Below, piece after piece: positions 35,601 to 47,600 of a DNA stretch of 64,000 bases; the first letter of the stretch is position 1; each line of letters begins with the position of its first letter. The DNA comes from CAIURC01 sp043777315 (GTDB lineage: Bacteria; Verrucomicrobiota; Verrucomicrobiia; Chthoniobacterales; Chthoniobacteraceae). The notes under the pieces are model-generated. The model worked only from the letters and a program-made list of their open reading frames with translations, had not been told where the DNA came from and did not search any database. A program made the position numbers and the translations under genes. Where the stretch lies: positions 124,001-188,000 of the forward strand of contig JAYVPW010000093.1 in NCBI GenBank assembly GCA_043777315.1, given 5' to 3'.

Positions 35601-38600
35601 CGATCAGCACGCGCTCCGGCGTGGCGTTCAGCGCGACCGCGACACCGGCGCTGTTTTTCAAAGTGATCTCGTCGCCGGTGATGCTGTTGGCGTCGATCGT
35701 CCCGCCCATCGGCGCGCGGAAAGTGACCTCGATGTAGCCGAGTCCGTTGATCGCATCGCGTCCGATCGCCGAGCCGCTGACCGGGCTCGTCACGTCGCCC
35801 GTGCTGCCCGCGACGGTGAAGGTCTGCGTCGTCAGGACGTTGGCGAACCCGGGCGTCACGGGGAGCGGCGTCGGGATCTCATCGCTGAATCCACCCGCGG
35901 CGAAATTCACGTTCACGTCGCCGACCGAGAAATCGCCGGTCAGGAAGTAGCGAAACGTCGAGCCGCTCACGAGCAGCGGCGCGTCGCCGACGCTGACGCC
36001 CATCGCGCCGAGCCCGGTCAGCGCGAACTCCGCGGCGGGGTCGGTGATCGTCGAGGCGATGATCGAATTCATCCGCGACGGGCTGAAGTTCACGTCGAGA
36101 TAGCTGTGATTCGCGTAGCTCTTCGTCACCGAAACCGGCGCGGTCGCGGGCGAGCCGCTCTCGGTCCAGCTTCCCGCGAGGTAGTCGAGTTTCACGTCGC
36201 GCGACGCGGCGGGCAGTGCGGCATCGGTGACGAAGCGGCCGGTCAGGAAATAGCGGAACGTCTTCACGCCGCTCGTGTTGCTGACGAAGAGCGGCGCTTG
36301 ATTCGGATCGAATGCCACCGAGCCCAGACCCGCGCCGGAGAGCGTGAATTCGGCGTCCGCGTCGGTGATGCTCGCGTCGTCCGCAGCGCTCGGAAATGCA
36401 ACATCAATGTAGTTCCGGCGGTTGATCTGGTTCAGGTCGATGAAGCCGCCGGGGCCCGGGTTCAGCACCGCCGCGGTCGGTCCATCGACGGTGAATTTGA
36501 TCGTCGCCGCGATGTTGCCGACCCCCGCCGTCGTCGAGCCGTCCGCCGCGGTCGCGTCGGCATTTTTGAAGCCCGCGCCCGTGTCGGATTCAAACGCGAG
36601 CACGTTCACCGTGATCTCGCCCGGCGCAAATTTCGTGAACGCCGCCGCCGTCGTCTGCTCCTCGGTGATGAAGTAACGGAACCGCGTCGCACCCGTGCTC
36701 GCGATTTTCGCAACGAGCTCGTCGAGCGTCGCCGCAGTCACCGGCGTCACGGTCACGACGCCGCTCGCATTGACGGTCGTCTCGAGCGGCACCGGCACGC
36801 CGTGCGTTCTGAAAGTCTGCGTGCCCGCCGTGACGGTCACTTCCTGGCCCGCGTCGAGGATCGACGCGTAATCGAGCTTCTGCCCGTTCGGCGCGGTGAA
36901 GGTCACATCGACGTAAGGCTGGTTCATCGCCGTCCCACCGAGCGGCGTCAGCGAAGTCAGCGGCCGGCCATTCAGCACGTTCACGTCGATCCGTGCGCCC
37001 GCGGGATCGATCAGCGCCGCCGTCGGTTTCACGTCGCTCACGGTGCCGCTCGTCGTCGCGACGGTCGTGAAAGTCACGTCGTCCCCGCCCGCGTTTTTGA
37101 AGCCGAGCTTCAGCTTGCCCTGGATCGTCAGCAGCCGGACTTGATCCGGGATGTCGGCGAGGAAGAGCACGGTCACGCTGCCCGACGCGACCTTCGACAG
37201 GTCGGCGTAAAGTTTTGCGCTGAGGCTGATTTGATCCGCGGCGAAGTTCAGTTTGCCGGCGATGAGGAACTTCCCGTCCGTGCTGAACTTGATCAGCACC
37301 TCGCCATTGAAGACCTCTTTCGACGTGTAAATCGTGAACAGTTTCGCGCCGCCGGTGATCGTCATCGGCGACGTGAACGCGGCCGCGAAGCCGCCCATGC
37401 TCGGGTTCGCGCGAATCGCCTGCACCTGCCGGACGACCTGCATCTTCACGTCGTCGAGCCATTGCTCCGGCGAAATATTCACGCCGCTGCCGAAGGCCGG
37501 ATCGCGCAGTTTGATCGGGTCGTCGATCGACGGCAGCGATTTGAAGAACTCGACGCCGGCGACGAAGTCGTTGATCGAGAGGCCGGTGTTCGGTTCCAGC
37601 AGAATGCCGCCCGGCACCGACGCGCTGATGAGCACGCCGAGCGGTCCGAGCTCGGTGAGCGCGAGGCGGACGGTCAGCCCGCCGATGCCGGGGAAGTTGA
37701 ATCCGCCTTCGAGCCCGGCGAAGAACACGCGCTGCTTGACCGGCGTGAACGTGTCGGTCGAGGCGATGATTTGATCCGTCGCGCTGAGCTTGACGATGCC
37801 GCCGATGAGTGCCGCGCTGATTTCGCCGCCGAACAATTTGCCGCTCACGCTGACGCCGATGCTCGCGATGTCGGTGATCGGGAACTCGCCCCTGATCAGC
37901 TTGCCGACGTCGATTTTCACTCCCTCGATCGCGCCGGAGAAAGTGAGGCCCTTCAGCCCGTGAATGCCCGTCACGCTCGCCGAAAGCGTGAGCACGAACT
38001 CGACGGGTTTGTTCTCGATGTCGGCCCACGAGATGCCGAGTTCGGTGATGTGGACCGGCAGCCACGCGGGCCATTTGAAAGTGTCGCCGGTCGCGCCGCC
38101 GACGCTGAGGACGACGCCGAAGCCCGTCAGCGCCTTGAATTTCCCGTTGCCGAGGATCGCGAAATTCCGCGCCTCGCCGCCGATGACGAAGCCGCCGATA
38201 TTCACCTCCGCACCGACCGCGCCGACGTGCAGCAACTCCGCCGTGCCGATCGCGCCGGTGTCGAGCCGGATGTCGCTCGCGGTCAGCGTGAGGACGCCGC
38301 CGAGCTGCACGCGCAGGGTGTCGAGGTCGAACTTGAACGCATCGACCTTCCCATCGCGGAAGGTGAGCGTGGCCCGCAGCGCTTCGGTGTCGGGCACGCC
38401 GGGGAGATCCTTGCCGGGCTCCGCCGTGAGCCGGTCCTTGATCGTGGCCGTGAAAGGTTTGCCGGGGAAGAGCGTCGCGCCGCCGGAGGCGATGAAGATG
38501 GAACCGTTGAAGACGACCGGGTTTTCGGCGTCGAAGTTGACCGAGAAATTGGTGACGCCGATGCGGATGTCGTCGAACTCGATGATGCCTTTGAGTCCGA

Positions 38601-41600
38601 TCTTGCCGGGCGTCGGAGCGGTCTGGCCTGAAGCGGGGGCCATCGGCGTGAGGCCGTTGGGAGAGTTGGGAGGCGTGACCCCGCCGAACTGGAGAATGGC
38701 CTGGCCGATCGTGAAGCCGTTCTGCCGGACGACGAGTCCTGGGATGATGCCGGGCGGGCCGGTCGTCTGCGTCTTGCCGAGTTGCGCCGGATCGGTGGAT
38801 TTTTCGGCCTCGGTCGCGGGCCGGTTGCTCTGCATCGCAGTGTCGTACGGACGCAGGCTGCCCTTCACGTTCAGCGCCGGGAAGACGATGTCGGCGGAAT
38901 AAACGCGGAGGATTTCCTGCGTCTTCGGGCCGGCCGGATCGTAGGCGATGCGGATGCCCTGCGCGGTGACGGTGACCACGTCCGGCACCTTCACTTCGAG
39001 CGACGCGACGGAGAAGCTGAACTTGCCCGGCACGTCGATATCGACCTTGCCGCTGAGCAGGCCGAAGACATCGACCACGACATCGAACGCGCCATGCACG
39101 CCGAGCAGGTCGGCGGTGATCGCGCTGTTGTTCTGAGCGTTGGAAGTCGTCGCCGGCGCGGGCTGGCCCGCAGCCGCAGTCGTCGGCGCGGCACCGCCGA
39201 AGGCGAGCGACGCGCGGTCCACGCCGATGCCGATGGTGAGGACGAGCTTGCCGCCTTTGAAGCCGACTTTGTCGATGCCGATCGTCGGGCCTTGCAGCGT
39301 GAGCGGGCCGATGTTGATCGGACCGCCCGCGGTCGCGCCGGTCGAAGGCGTGGCGTCGAGGGTGAAGCGCTCTTGCAGCGGCGCGTTCACCGCGCCGTCG
39401 AGCGTGCGGAAGCCCCATCCGCTCTGCGCCGGAATGAGCGGATTGGCGGTGACGAAATCGACGAAGACCTCGCCCGGAGTCGTGCCCGCACCGGCTTTGA
39501 AAAGGCCGACCGCATCGCCCGGCGTCGCGTCTTTCAAATAGTAGCGATACGTCGTCCCCTGGATCAGCAGCGGCAATCCGCCGACGAGTTCCGGGAAGCC
39601 GGAGCCGTCGTTGCGCACCTTGATTTGGGCGACGCCGGAGCCGCTGAGTTTGAACTCGTCGCCGTTGATCGACGCCGGATCGATTTTGCTCCCGTCTTTC
39701 GAGACGAAGGTCACGTCGATCCACTGCCGCGAGTTGAGCTGCGTGAGTTGCACAGTCCCGCCGCCCGCCGGATTCGCGAGCTGCGCCGTCGCGCCCGCGA
39801 CCGTGCCGGGGCTGACGAACCCGTCCGCATCGGTGAACGAGAACGGCAGCAGCGCGAGCTCGATGTCGCCCGTCGGCAGGGTGCCGGTGAAAGTATAGCG
39901 CCAGGTGTTCGGCTTGTTGGCCGCGTCGGGCTGGGTCGGCAACACGCCGATGGTCACGCCCGCGATCGTTTGTCCGCCGGACTTCAGCGCGAACTCGGGA
40001 GCCGCATCCGTGATCGAACTCGCCGTCAGCGCGCTCGAGCCGAGCTTAAAGAAGGTCACGTCGATCGTCTTCGCCGCGACGTTCAGCGCGGGCGCGGTCA
40101 GGAACTTCGAGTAGATCACGAACGAGTCGGTCCGCAGCGTGTTCGAGACGTTGTTGAGGTCGGTGAACTTCGCCGCGAGGACCTGCACATCGACGCGCCC
40201 CGTCTCGGTGAACGTGCCGCTGAACGAGTAGCGCCACACATTCGTCGTCCCCTGCCGGACCGGCGCGACGACCGCTCCGCTCGCGTCGCGATTGAGCGCG
40301 ATGCCGGCGGGCGTCGCGCCGTTCACGGTCACGGAAATTTCGTCGCCATTCACCGTCACCGGCTTGATCCCCGCGCCGGTCGGATCGGACAGCGTCACGT
40401 CGATGAAGTGATCGGCGTTGATCTTCGCGAGATCGACGAACTGCGTCCCCGCCGTGAATTGCTGCGTCTCGCCGAGGTTCCCGATGTTCAGTTTGTCGGT
40501 CCAAGTCTCGGACAGGAAAGCGATCTGGACCGCCCCTTCCGGGATGTCGCCGAGGAAGGAATACCGCCACACATTCGTCGTCCCGACGCGCGTCGGTTTG
40601 CCGATCACGGTCACGTTCGCCGGGATCGCACCATTCACCCGCAGCACGAATTCCGGGTCGGTGTCCTCGATCGTTTCGACCTTCAATCCCGCGCGGTTCG
40701 GATCGTTGAAAAGGATGTCGATGGAGTGCCGGCGATTCAGCGTCGCGCGGTCCGCGAGGAGTCCGGCGACTGGATCGAAAAGGTCCGCGCTGATCGGCTG
40801 CACCGATGCCGGCAGATTCGAGAGCGTCAGCGATTGGCCGAAGACTTTCACGCCGCCGATGCGGAGCAATTGCAGTTGGAAACCATCCGCGCCGCCGATC
40901 GTGAAGATCGCCGTGCCGGTGATCGCAAAAGCCTCCTGACCGCTGACGTTGATCTTCAGCCCGGCGGGCGTCGCGTTGTTCACGCCGGTCACCGAGACGG
41001 AGACGACGCCGTTCGGCTTTTTGGTGAAAGTGAAGCGTCCGTCGAGCGAGAAAATCGTGGGCGATCCGACCTTGAAGCTGAGATCGCCCGAGAAGATCGC
41101 CACGTCGTCGGAGGTCGTGAATTTGTCGAACACGATCGGCACTTCGCCCGGAATCGTGATCGAAGTCGTCGCCGGGATGATCACGCCGGAGTTGTTGAAA
41201 TCGATCGTCGCCGTGCCGGTCACGTCGAGGCCATCGAGACCGATCAGCCGGACCGTGCCGCGGGCGTGCAGCGCGTATTTGGTCACGCCGCCGATGTTGA
41301 ATTTGATCAGGCCGAGGCTGGCGTTGGTCAGCAACACGCCAGTTGCGTTGGGGTTCCGCGTCCCATCGGTGTTCGAGTACGGACCCTCGCCGAGGAAGAT
41401 TTCCAGGCCCGCGGCGCCGACCGCCTGCGTGGCGTTCGCGACGCCAGCCGGCGCGGAGCCGAAGACGAGGCTCCCCTCGATGCTCACGAAATCGCCGAGC
41501 GTGATTTTCAAATCCTGGACGATGACCTGGAAGAACGGACGCGCGCCCACCGTCGTCGGCTTCACTTCCGTCGCACTGAATTTCACCGCGATGCTGCGGC

Positions 41601-44600
41601 CGTTGATGTCGAGCATCTCGTCCACCGCGGACGTGCCGGTGTTGAACCGCACGCCGACGGTCGCACCGAGCGTCGCGCCGCCGCCCTCGAACGAAACCTC
41701 GCCGGTGATGATGCCCGCGATGCCGGTGATGCGCGTGATCGGATCGGCTTGGATGATCAGCGCCGCGCCCGCGTTTTTCAGCGCGGGCAGGGCGTCGCCC
41801 GTCGCGCCGCTGAACGTCAGCCGCTGCACCGCGATCCGGGTGACTTTCGTGCCATTGGCGCGCGTCGATTGATCGAAGAAAAAGTCGCCGCTGAGCGTGA
41901 ACCCCGCGAACGTCGCGGTCGCGTCGAACGCCGTGACGCGAATGTATGGCCCGGCCGGAACATTGAGCCGAGTGCTCGCGCCGTTGAGCATGAAGGTCTG
42001 ATCGACCGGGGTCATCAGCGTGTTGATCGCGAAGCCGACCGTGCCGCTGAGCGTGAAGTCGGGGACCGTCACCGCGACCTTCACCGAGAAGCTCGCCGCG
42101 ATGCCGCCGGGCGTGAGGACCATCGCGCCGTTGCCCTCGCTGAGCGTGAAGAGCGGCGCGCCCGAGTCGTCGCGGAAGACCAGCCCGATGTTCGTCGCGA
42201 CGACGGTGACCGTGGCCTGTCCGACGGCCGTTTCCTTCCGCTCGAACGAGAAATTCCCGCTGATCGTCGTGCCGAGAACGGTGAGCGCGATGTCCGTTCC
42301 CTCGACGCGCAGATACGGCCCGGCGGGCAGTGCGAGCGAGTTCAAGCCGAGGCCGGTGAGCACGTCCGGCACGGTCGTCTGACCCGTCGCCGTGCCGCTC
42401 AAACCGAGCAAGCCCGCCGCGCCAAGGCCGTTCAGGCCGACGACCGTGAGGCGTTTCCCGGCGCTGATCGTCGAGCTGTCGGTGAGCTTGATTTTGTCGC
42501 CGACGAGCACGGCGACGAGCTTCGCGCCGGTGTTCGCGGCGTTCAGGTTGATGAGGTCGAGGAGCTGTCTGACCGTCGCCACGCCTGCGAGATTCACGTT
42601 GAAAGTGACGCCGTCGCGCCGCGTGATTTTGAACGCCGCGTCGTTGGGTTGCGTCGCCGCAAAACCGGAGATGAGCGGTGCGCTCGAAGCGGTCAGCGCG
42701 AGCGAGGTGACGGTCGTGTCGATCACGCGGAAACGGATGAAGTTGCCGAACAATTCCGCGCGCACTTTCGAGCCGAGCCCGGCGGTGCCGAGCGCGACGT
42801 TGAAGTCGGCGACGAGGTTCGCGGCAGTAGTGTTGTCGGCAGTGTCGGCGGGCGAAACCGTGACGATCACCGGCGTCGCGGTTCCGGCTTTCAAGGTGAC
42901 GCTGACGGCGCTGGCATATTTGCCGTTCGCCGGCGCGGCGACGGTCGAGGTCAGCGTCAGTTCGATCGGGAATCCGTCGCCGCCGCGGAGCGCGGAAAGT
43001 TGCGTCGTTTCGCCGACCGGCGCGGCGGCGGGCAGCGGGAGATTGACCGCGGCGCGCGTCGTGTTGATGCGCAGCGTGAAGGTGCCACTGAACCCGACAT
43101 TCGGAATGTTTTGCACCGCCACGTCCGCACCGAGTTCGCCCGCCACGCCCGCGCTCGTGATGATGAATGAGCCGTGCCCGTTCGTGAGGCTGACGAAATC
43201 CGTCGTCCCGTCGCCGAGCCCGAGATGCACGTTCGAGGCGAGGATGCGGATGACCTGGTTCGGTGCGGTGCCCGATTTCTCGAACGAGAAATCACCGCCG
43301 AGCGTCTGCCCGCCGATGTTCATCTCGACGTTCGTGCCGCTGACTTTCAGGTAATTTCCGCCCGGCACGCTGATCGTGAATTCGTTCAATCGCGCGCCGG
43401 TGATCACGGATGTGGACGCGCCCGCGACGCTCGCGCCGAGCAGCCCGAGCGACGCCGCGGTCTTCGATCCGTTCAACGTCGTCACCGCAAAATTCGTCGT
43501 GTCGGTGAGCTTGATCGTCTCGCCGTCGAGCGTCGCGAATGGAGTCAGCGGCGAGCCCGCGGCGACGTTGATCTTCGCCACGATGTCGCCCACGGTCAGC
43601 GCGCCGACGAGGTTCACGTCGAAGAACGAGTTATCGGCCCGCGTGACGCGGAAATGCGGTCCGCTCGTCTCGACCGGCACGCCGTTGCCGCCGTGCAACT
43701 CGCTCAGCAGCACGTCCGGGTTCACTTCGCCGACGGTGAAAATCTGCGTCAGCGTGGTCGTCGCGGTGCTGGTATTCAGGCTCACGCCGAAGCTGCCGGA
43801 GAAGGTGACGCCCGGCACATTCAGCTCGACCGTCGCGCTGAAGCTCCCGGCGATCACGGTCTGGGTGCCGACCTTTTTCACGACGAGCCCGCCGCGTCCG
43901 CGCGAGACGCGCACGAAGTCCGTGTTCCCATCGCCGAGCCGCAGCGCGACCGCCGAAACCGCGATGGTCATGATGTTCACCGGCGCGGCGACGGTCCCGA
44001 TGTTCTTCTTCTCGAACGAGAAATTGCCGCTCAATTCCTGGCCCGCGATGCTCACCGCGATGTTCGTCGCATCGACCCGCAGATACGGCCCGGCGGGCAG
44101 CGCGAGCGTCTCGGTTTTGCCCGCGATGGTGAAGCGCTCGTTGACTGCGGTGGTCGTGTTGTTCAGCGACAAAGTCAGCGTGCCGCGGAAGAGCGGCGCG
44201 TTCGCCGGATTGCCGTCCACGTCGATCGTGACGGTGCCGCCGACCGTGCCCGCGACGCCGCCGGTGATCGGCGGAACCGCGGGAATTGCCGGGACCGCCG
44301 GATCGTTGGCCGTCGCCGCTTTCGCGGGCACCGCGGCTTTTCCGGCAATGGTCGGGCGGACGACGAAGAGCAGGTTGCCGCCGGTCAGCGTGAGGAAGTC
44401 GGTCGTGCCGTCGCCGAATTTCAGGCTGACGTTCGCCGCCGCGATGCGGATCGTTTTCGCCGTCGGCGAAACGGCGATTTGCTCGAAGCTGAAATTGCCG
44501 GTGATGTCCTGGCCCGCGATGTTCAGCGTCGCCGGGGCGGCCGCGCTGCCGATTTCCACGCGGAGGAACGGACCGGCGGGCAGGTTCAGCGAAACGACCT

Positions 44601-47600
44601 GGCCGCTGCCGAGCGTGAACTGCTGGTTCACCGCGACGAGCGTGTTGTTCAGTGCGAACGAAACGTCGCTCTCGAAGCTGAAGCCGGGGATGTTTTGCAG
44701 CTTCACATGCACCGCGAGCCGACCCGCGAGGCCGAGCGGCGTGACGACGAAAGAGCCGATGCCCGCGGTGACCGTGACGTATTCCAAATTCCCGTCCCCG
44801 AGGTGCAACTGCACGTTTGCCACCGCGACGCGGATGATCTTCGTCGCCGGCAGTTTCGTGATTTGCTCGAATGCGAAATCGCCCTGCAACGTCTGGCCCG
44901 CGACCGTGAGCTTCACGCTGGTGCCGGTGATTTTCAGGAACGGCCCGGCGGGCAGCGTGAAGGCGACCGGCGGCACGGTCACGAGCTTGCCGCCGACGAG
45001 CGCGCTGCCCGTGCCGACCGCGCCGGCCGCGGCAGTCAGTTTTAGGTCGGTCGCGGCGGTGAAACCGTTCAGCACGGTGACGCTTGGCGCGGTCGCGCCG
45101 GTGCCGCTGTCCACGAGTTTCAGCCGCCCGTCTTCGGTCAGGCTCGCGACAACCGGTTTGTTCGCCGCAGTCGCCGCGGAATTGATGCGCGTGACCACGT
45201 CGCCGAGCGTCAGCGCGCCGCCGAGGCTCACGTTGAAGAATCCGCCGGTGCCGCTGCGCGTGACCTTCAATTGGGCGTCGGTCCCCTGCTCGCCGACGAT
45301 CCCGGCGGCGTCCGCGACCGTGACGGAGAACGAGGTAACCGTCGCATCGAGCACGCGGAATTCGACCGAATTGCCGGTCGCGACGGCGGCGACGCGGGCG
45401 CTCGCTCCGGTGCCAAGACCCGCCGTGCCGATCGCCGAAGTGAGGTCGCCGACGAGGTCGGCGACGACCGCATTTCCAGTCTGGCCGGTGAGCACGACCG
45501 GGGTAGAGACGCCGTTCAGCGTGAAGTTGAAATTCACGTCGCCGCCGTTCCGCCACTTGCCCCCAGTCGGCGCGAGCGCGATCGACTGAACGAGCGCGGA
45601 AGCCGTCGTGCCACTCGCGAAGCCGAGCCCGGCGACCGTCGTGTCGAGCGTGAACGTGGTCACCGTCGCGTCGATGACGCGCAGCCGGAGTCGCGCGCCG
45701 AGGGCGCTGTCCACGAGCTCCGCGACGACCTTCGAGCTGAGCCCGGCGACGTTCAGCGCGTCGTTCCAATCCTTCACGAGCAAGTCCTGCGAAGTCGTCC
45801 CGGTCGGCGGCGCGCCGTTGTCGCTCTGCTTGATCGCGCTCGTTTGCGTGCTGTTGACCGGGAACGCGATCACCGTCGCGGTGCCGTTCAAAGTCAGCGT
45901 GACATTCACATCGACGCCGTAGCTTCCGTTGCCCGGCAGCACCGCCGTCGAAGTGATCGAGCGCGCCGCCGTCCCGAGGCTGAAGAGCGCGGTGATCGCG
46001 AGCGAATTCACGCCCGGATCGATCGCGCTGAATTTCAGAAATCCGCCCGCGAGCGTCGCGGAAATCTGCGCGCCCAGCCCCGCCGTCGTCAGCGCGGAAT
46101 TCACGTCGGCGACGAGCGCCGCCGGCTTGTCCGCAGCCTGCGCGTTGTCGGTCTGTGACGCCGCGGTGACGACGACCGATTTCACGACGCCGTTCACTTT
46201 CACGAGGAAGACGACCTCCGCCGAGACCGTGCCCGTGACGGGGTCCGCGAGCGGGTCGATGAAGCGTCCGCTCGGCGCCACGACCGCGCCGCTGGTCAGC
46301 GTGATTGCGTTGCCGACGCCGGGCTTCACGCTCCCCGCATTCAGCGCGGTGAGGACCGTCGAGCCGTCGAGCGTGGAGAAGGTGAGCGTCTCGCTGACCG
46401 CAGCCGCGCCGGTGTTGACCTCGACGCCGAACGTCCCCTCGAACGTGACGCCCGGCACATTCAACGTGACCGTTCCACTCAACTTGCCCGCGAGCGCGGC
46501 GGGCGCGGTCGGCACGGTCGTCTTCGCCGGAAAAAGAATGAAGAAGCCCGCGCCGTCATCGAGTGTGACGAAATCTTTCGTCCCATCGCCGAGCCCGAGA
46601 TGGACGTTCGCGGCGCTGATGCGCGTCTGTTTCGTCACCGCCGCCGTCACCGGATCTTTCAGCGTGATGCTCTCGAAAGCGAAGTCGCCGCTGAGGGTCT
46701 GGCCCGCGACGGTGAGCGCGATATTTTTGCCCTCGACGCGGACATACGGTCCGGCGGGCAGGTGCAGTTCGATCTCGGTGTCGCCCGCGGTGAAGGTCTC
46801 GTTCACCGGCTTGCCGCTGTTGTTGATCGAGAAGGCGAAGCTGCCGTCGAACATCACGCCCGCCGGCAATCCGCCGATCGCGATGTCCGCGCTGATCGTG
46901 CCGGCGAGGCCGTCCGGCGAGATGAGGAACGCGCCGATTCCGTGGCTGACCGTGACCACGCCGCCGAGGTCGAGCCCGACCTGGCTGACGGCGATCTTCA
47001 CGCGCTTTTGCCCGAGCTTGTTCGCGGTCTGCTCGAACGAAAAATTGCCGCTGAGCGTTTGCCCCGCGACCGTGATCTGAGCAGGAGTTCCGGGAGTTGA
47101 GCCTTTGAGTTCCGCGCGGAGGAACGGTCCGGCGGGAAGATCGAGGACGAAGGGCTGACCGTTGACCGTGAAGGTTTCGTGAACCGCCGCCGTCGTGTTG
47201 TTGATCGAGACGCTGACGGTCGCGTTGTTGAGTCCGAACGCGTTGCCAAAATTGAGTGTCGGGTCCGCCTCGATCCGGCCCGAAAGTCCCGCCGGTGTGA
47301 CGAGGAAAAGCGCGGCCTGCGCCGGGCGATTTGGGTTCGTCTGGGCATCATGCTGGATGAATTCGATGAGCGGCGGCGCGAGTCCGGTCGGGCCATCCGG
47401 GTCGGCGAGCGCGATGTGCGCGTGCGTCACCGCGATCTTCACGACGCGCGTGCCGTTCGCTTTCGTGAATTGCTCGAATGCAAAGTCGCCGCCGATCATC
47501 TGCCCCGCGACGGTCACCGACACGCCGGCGCCCTCGACTTTCAGGAACGGCCCAGCCTTCAAATCGAGATGCACGACTTCGTCCGAAAGTGACGTGCCGA

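Noticed and set aside
37050..39400. AsmA/TamB-like or bridge-like lipid-transfer domain
   Set aside because: The strand texture is only loosely similar, and no diagnostic motif was recognised. It is kept as an undescribed beta-rich region.
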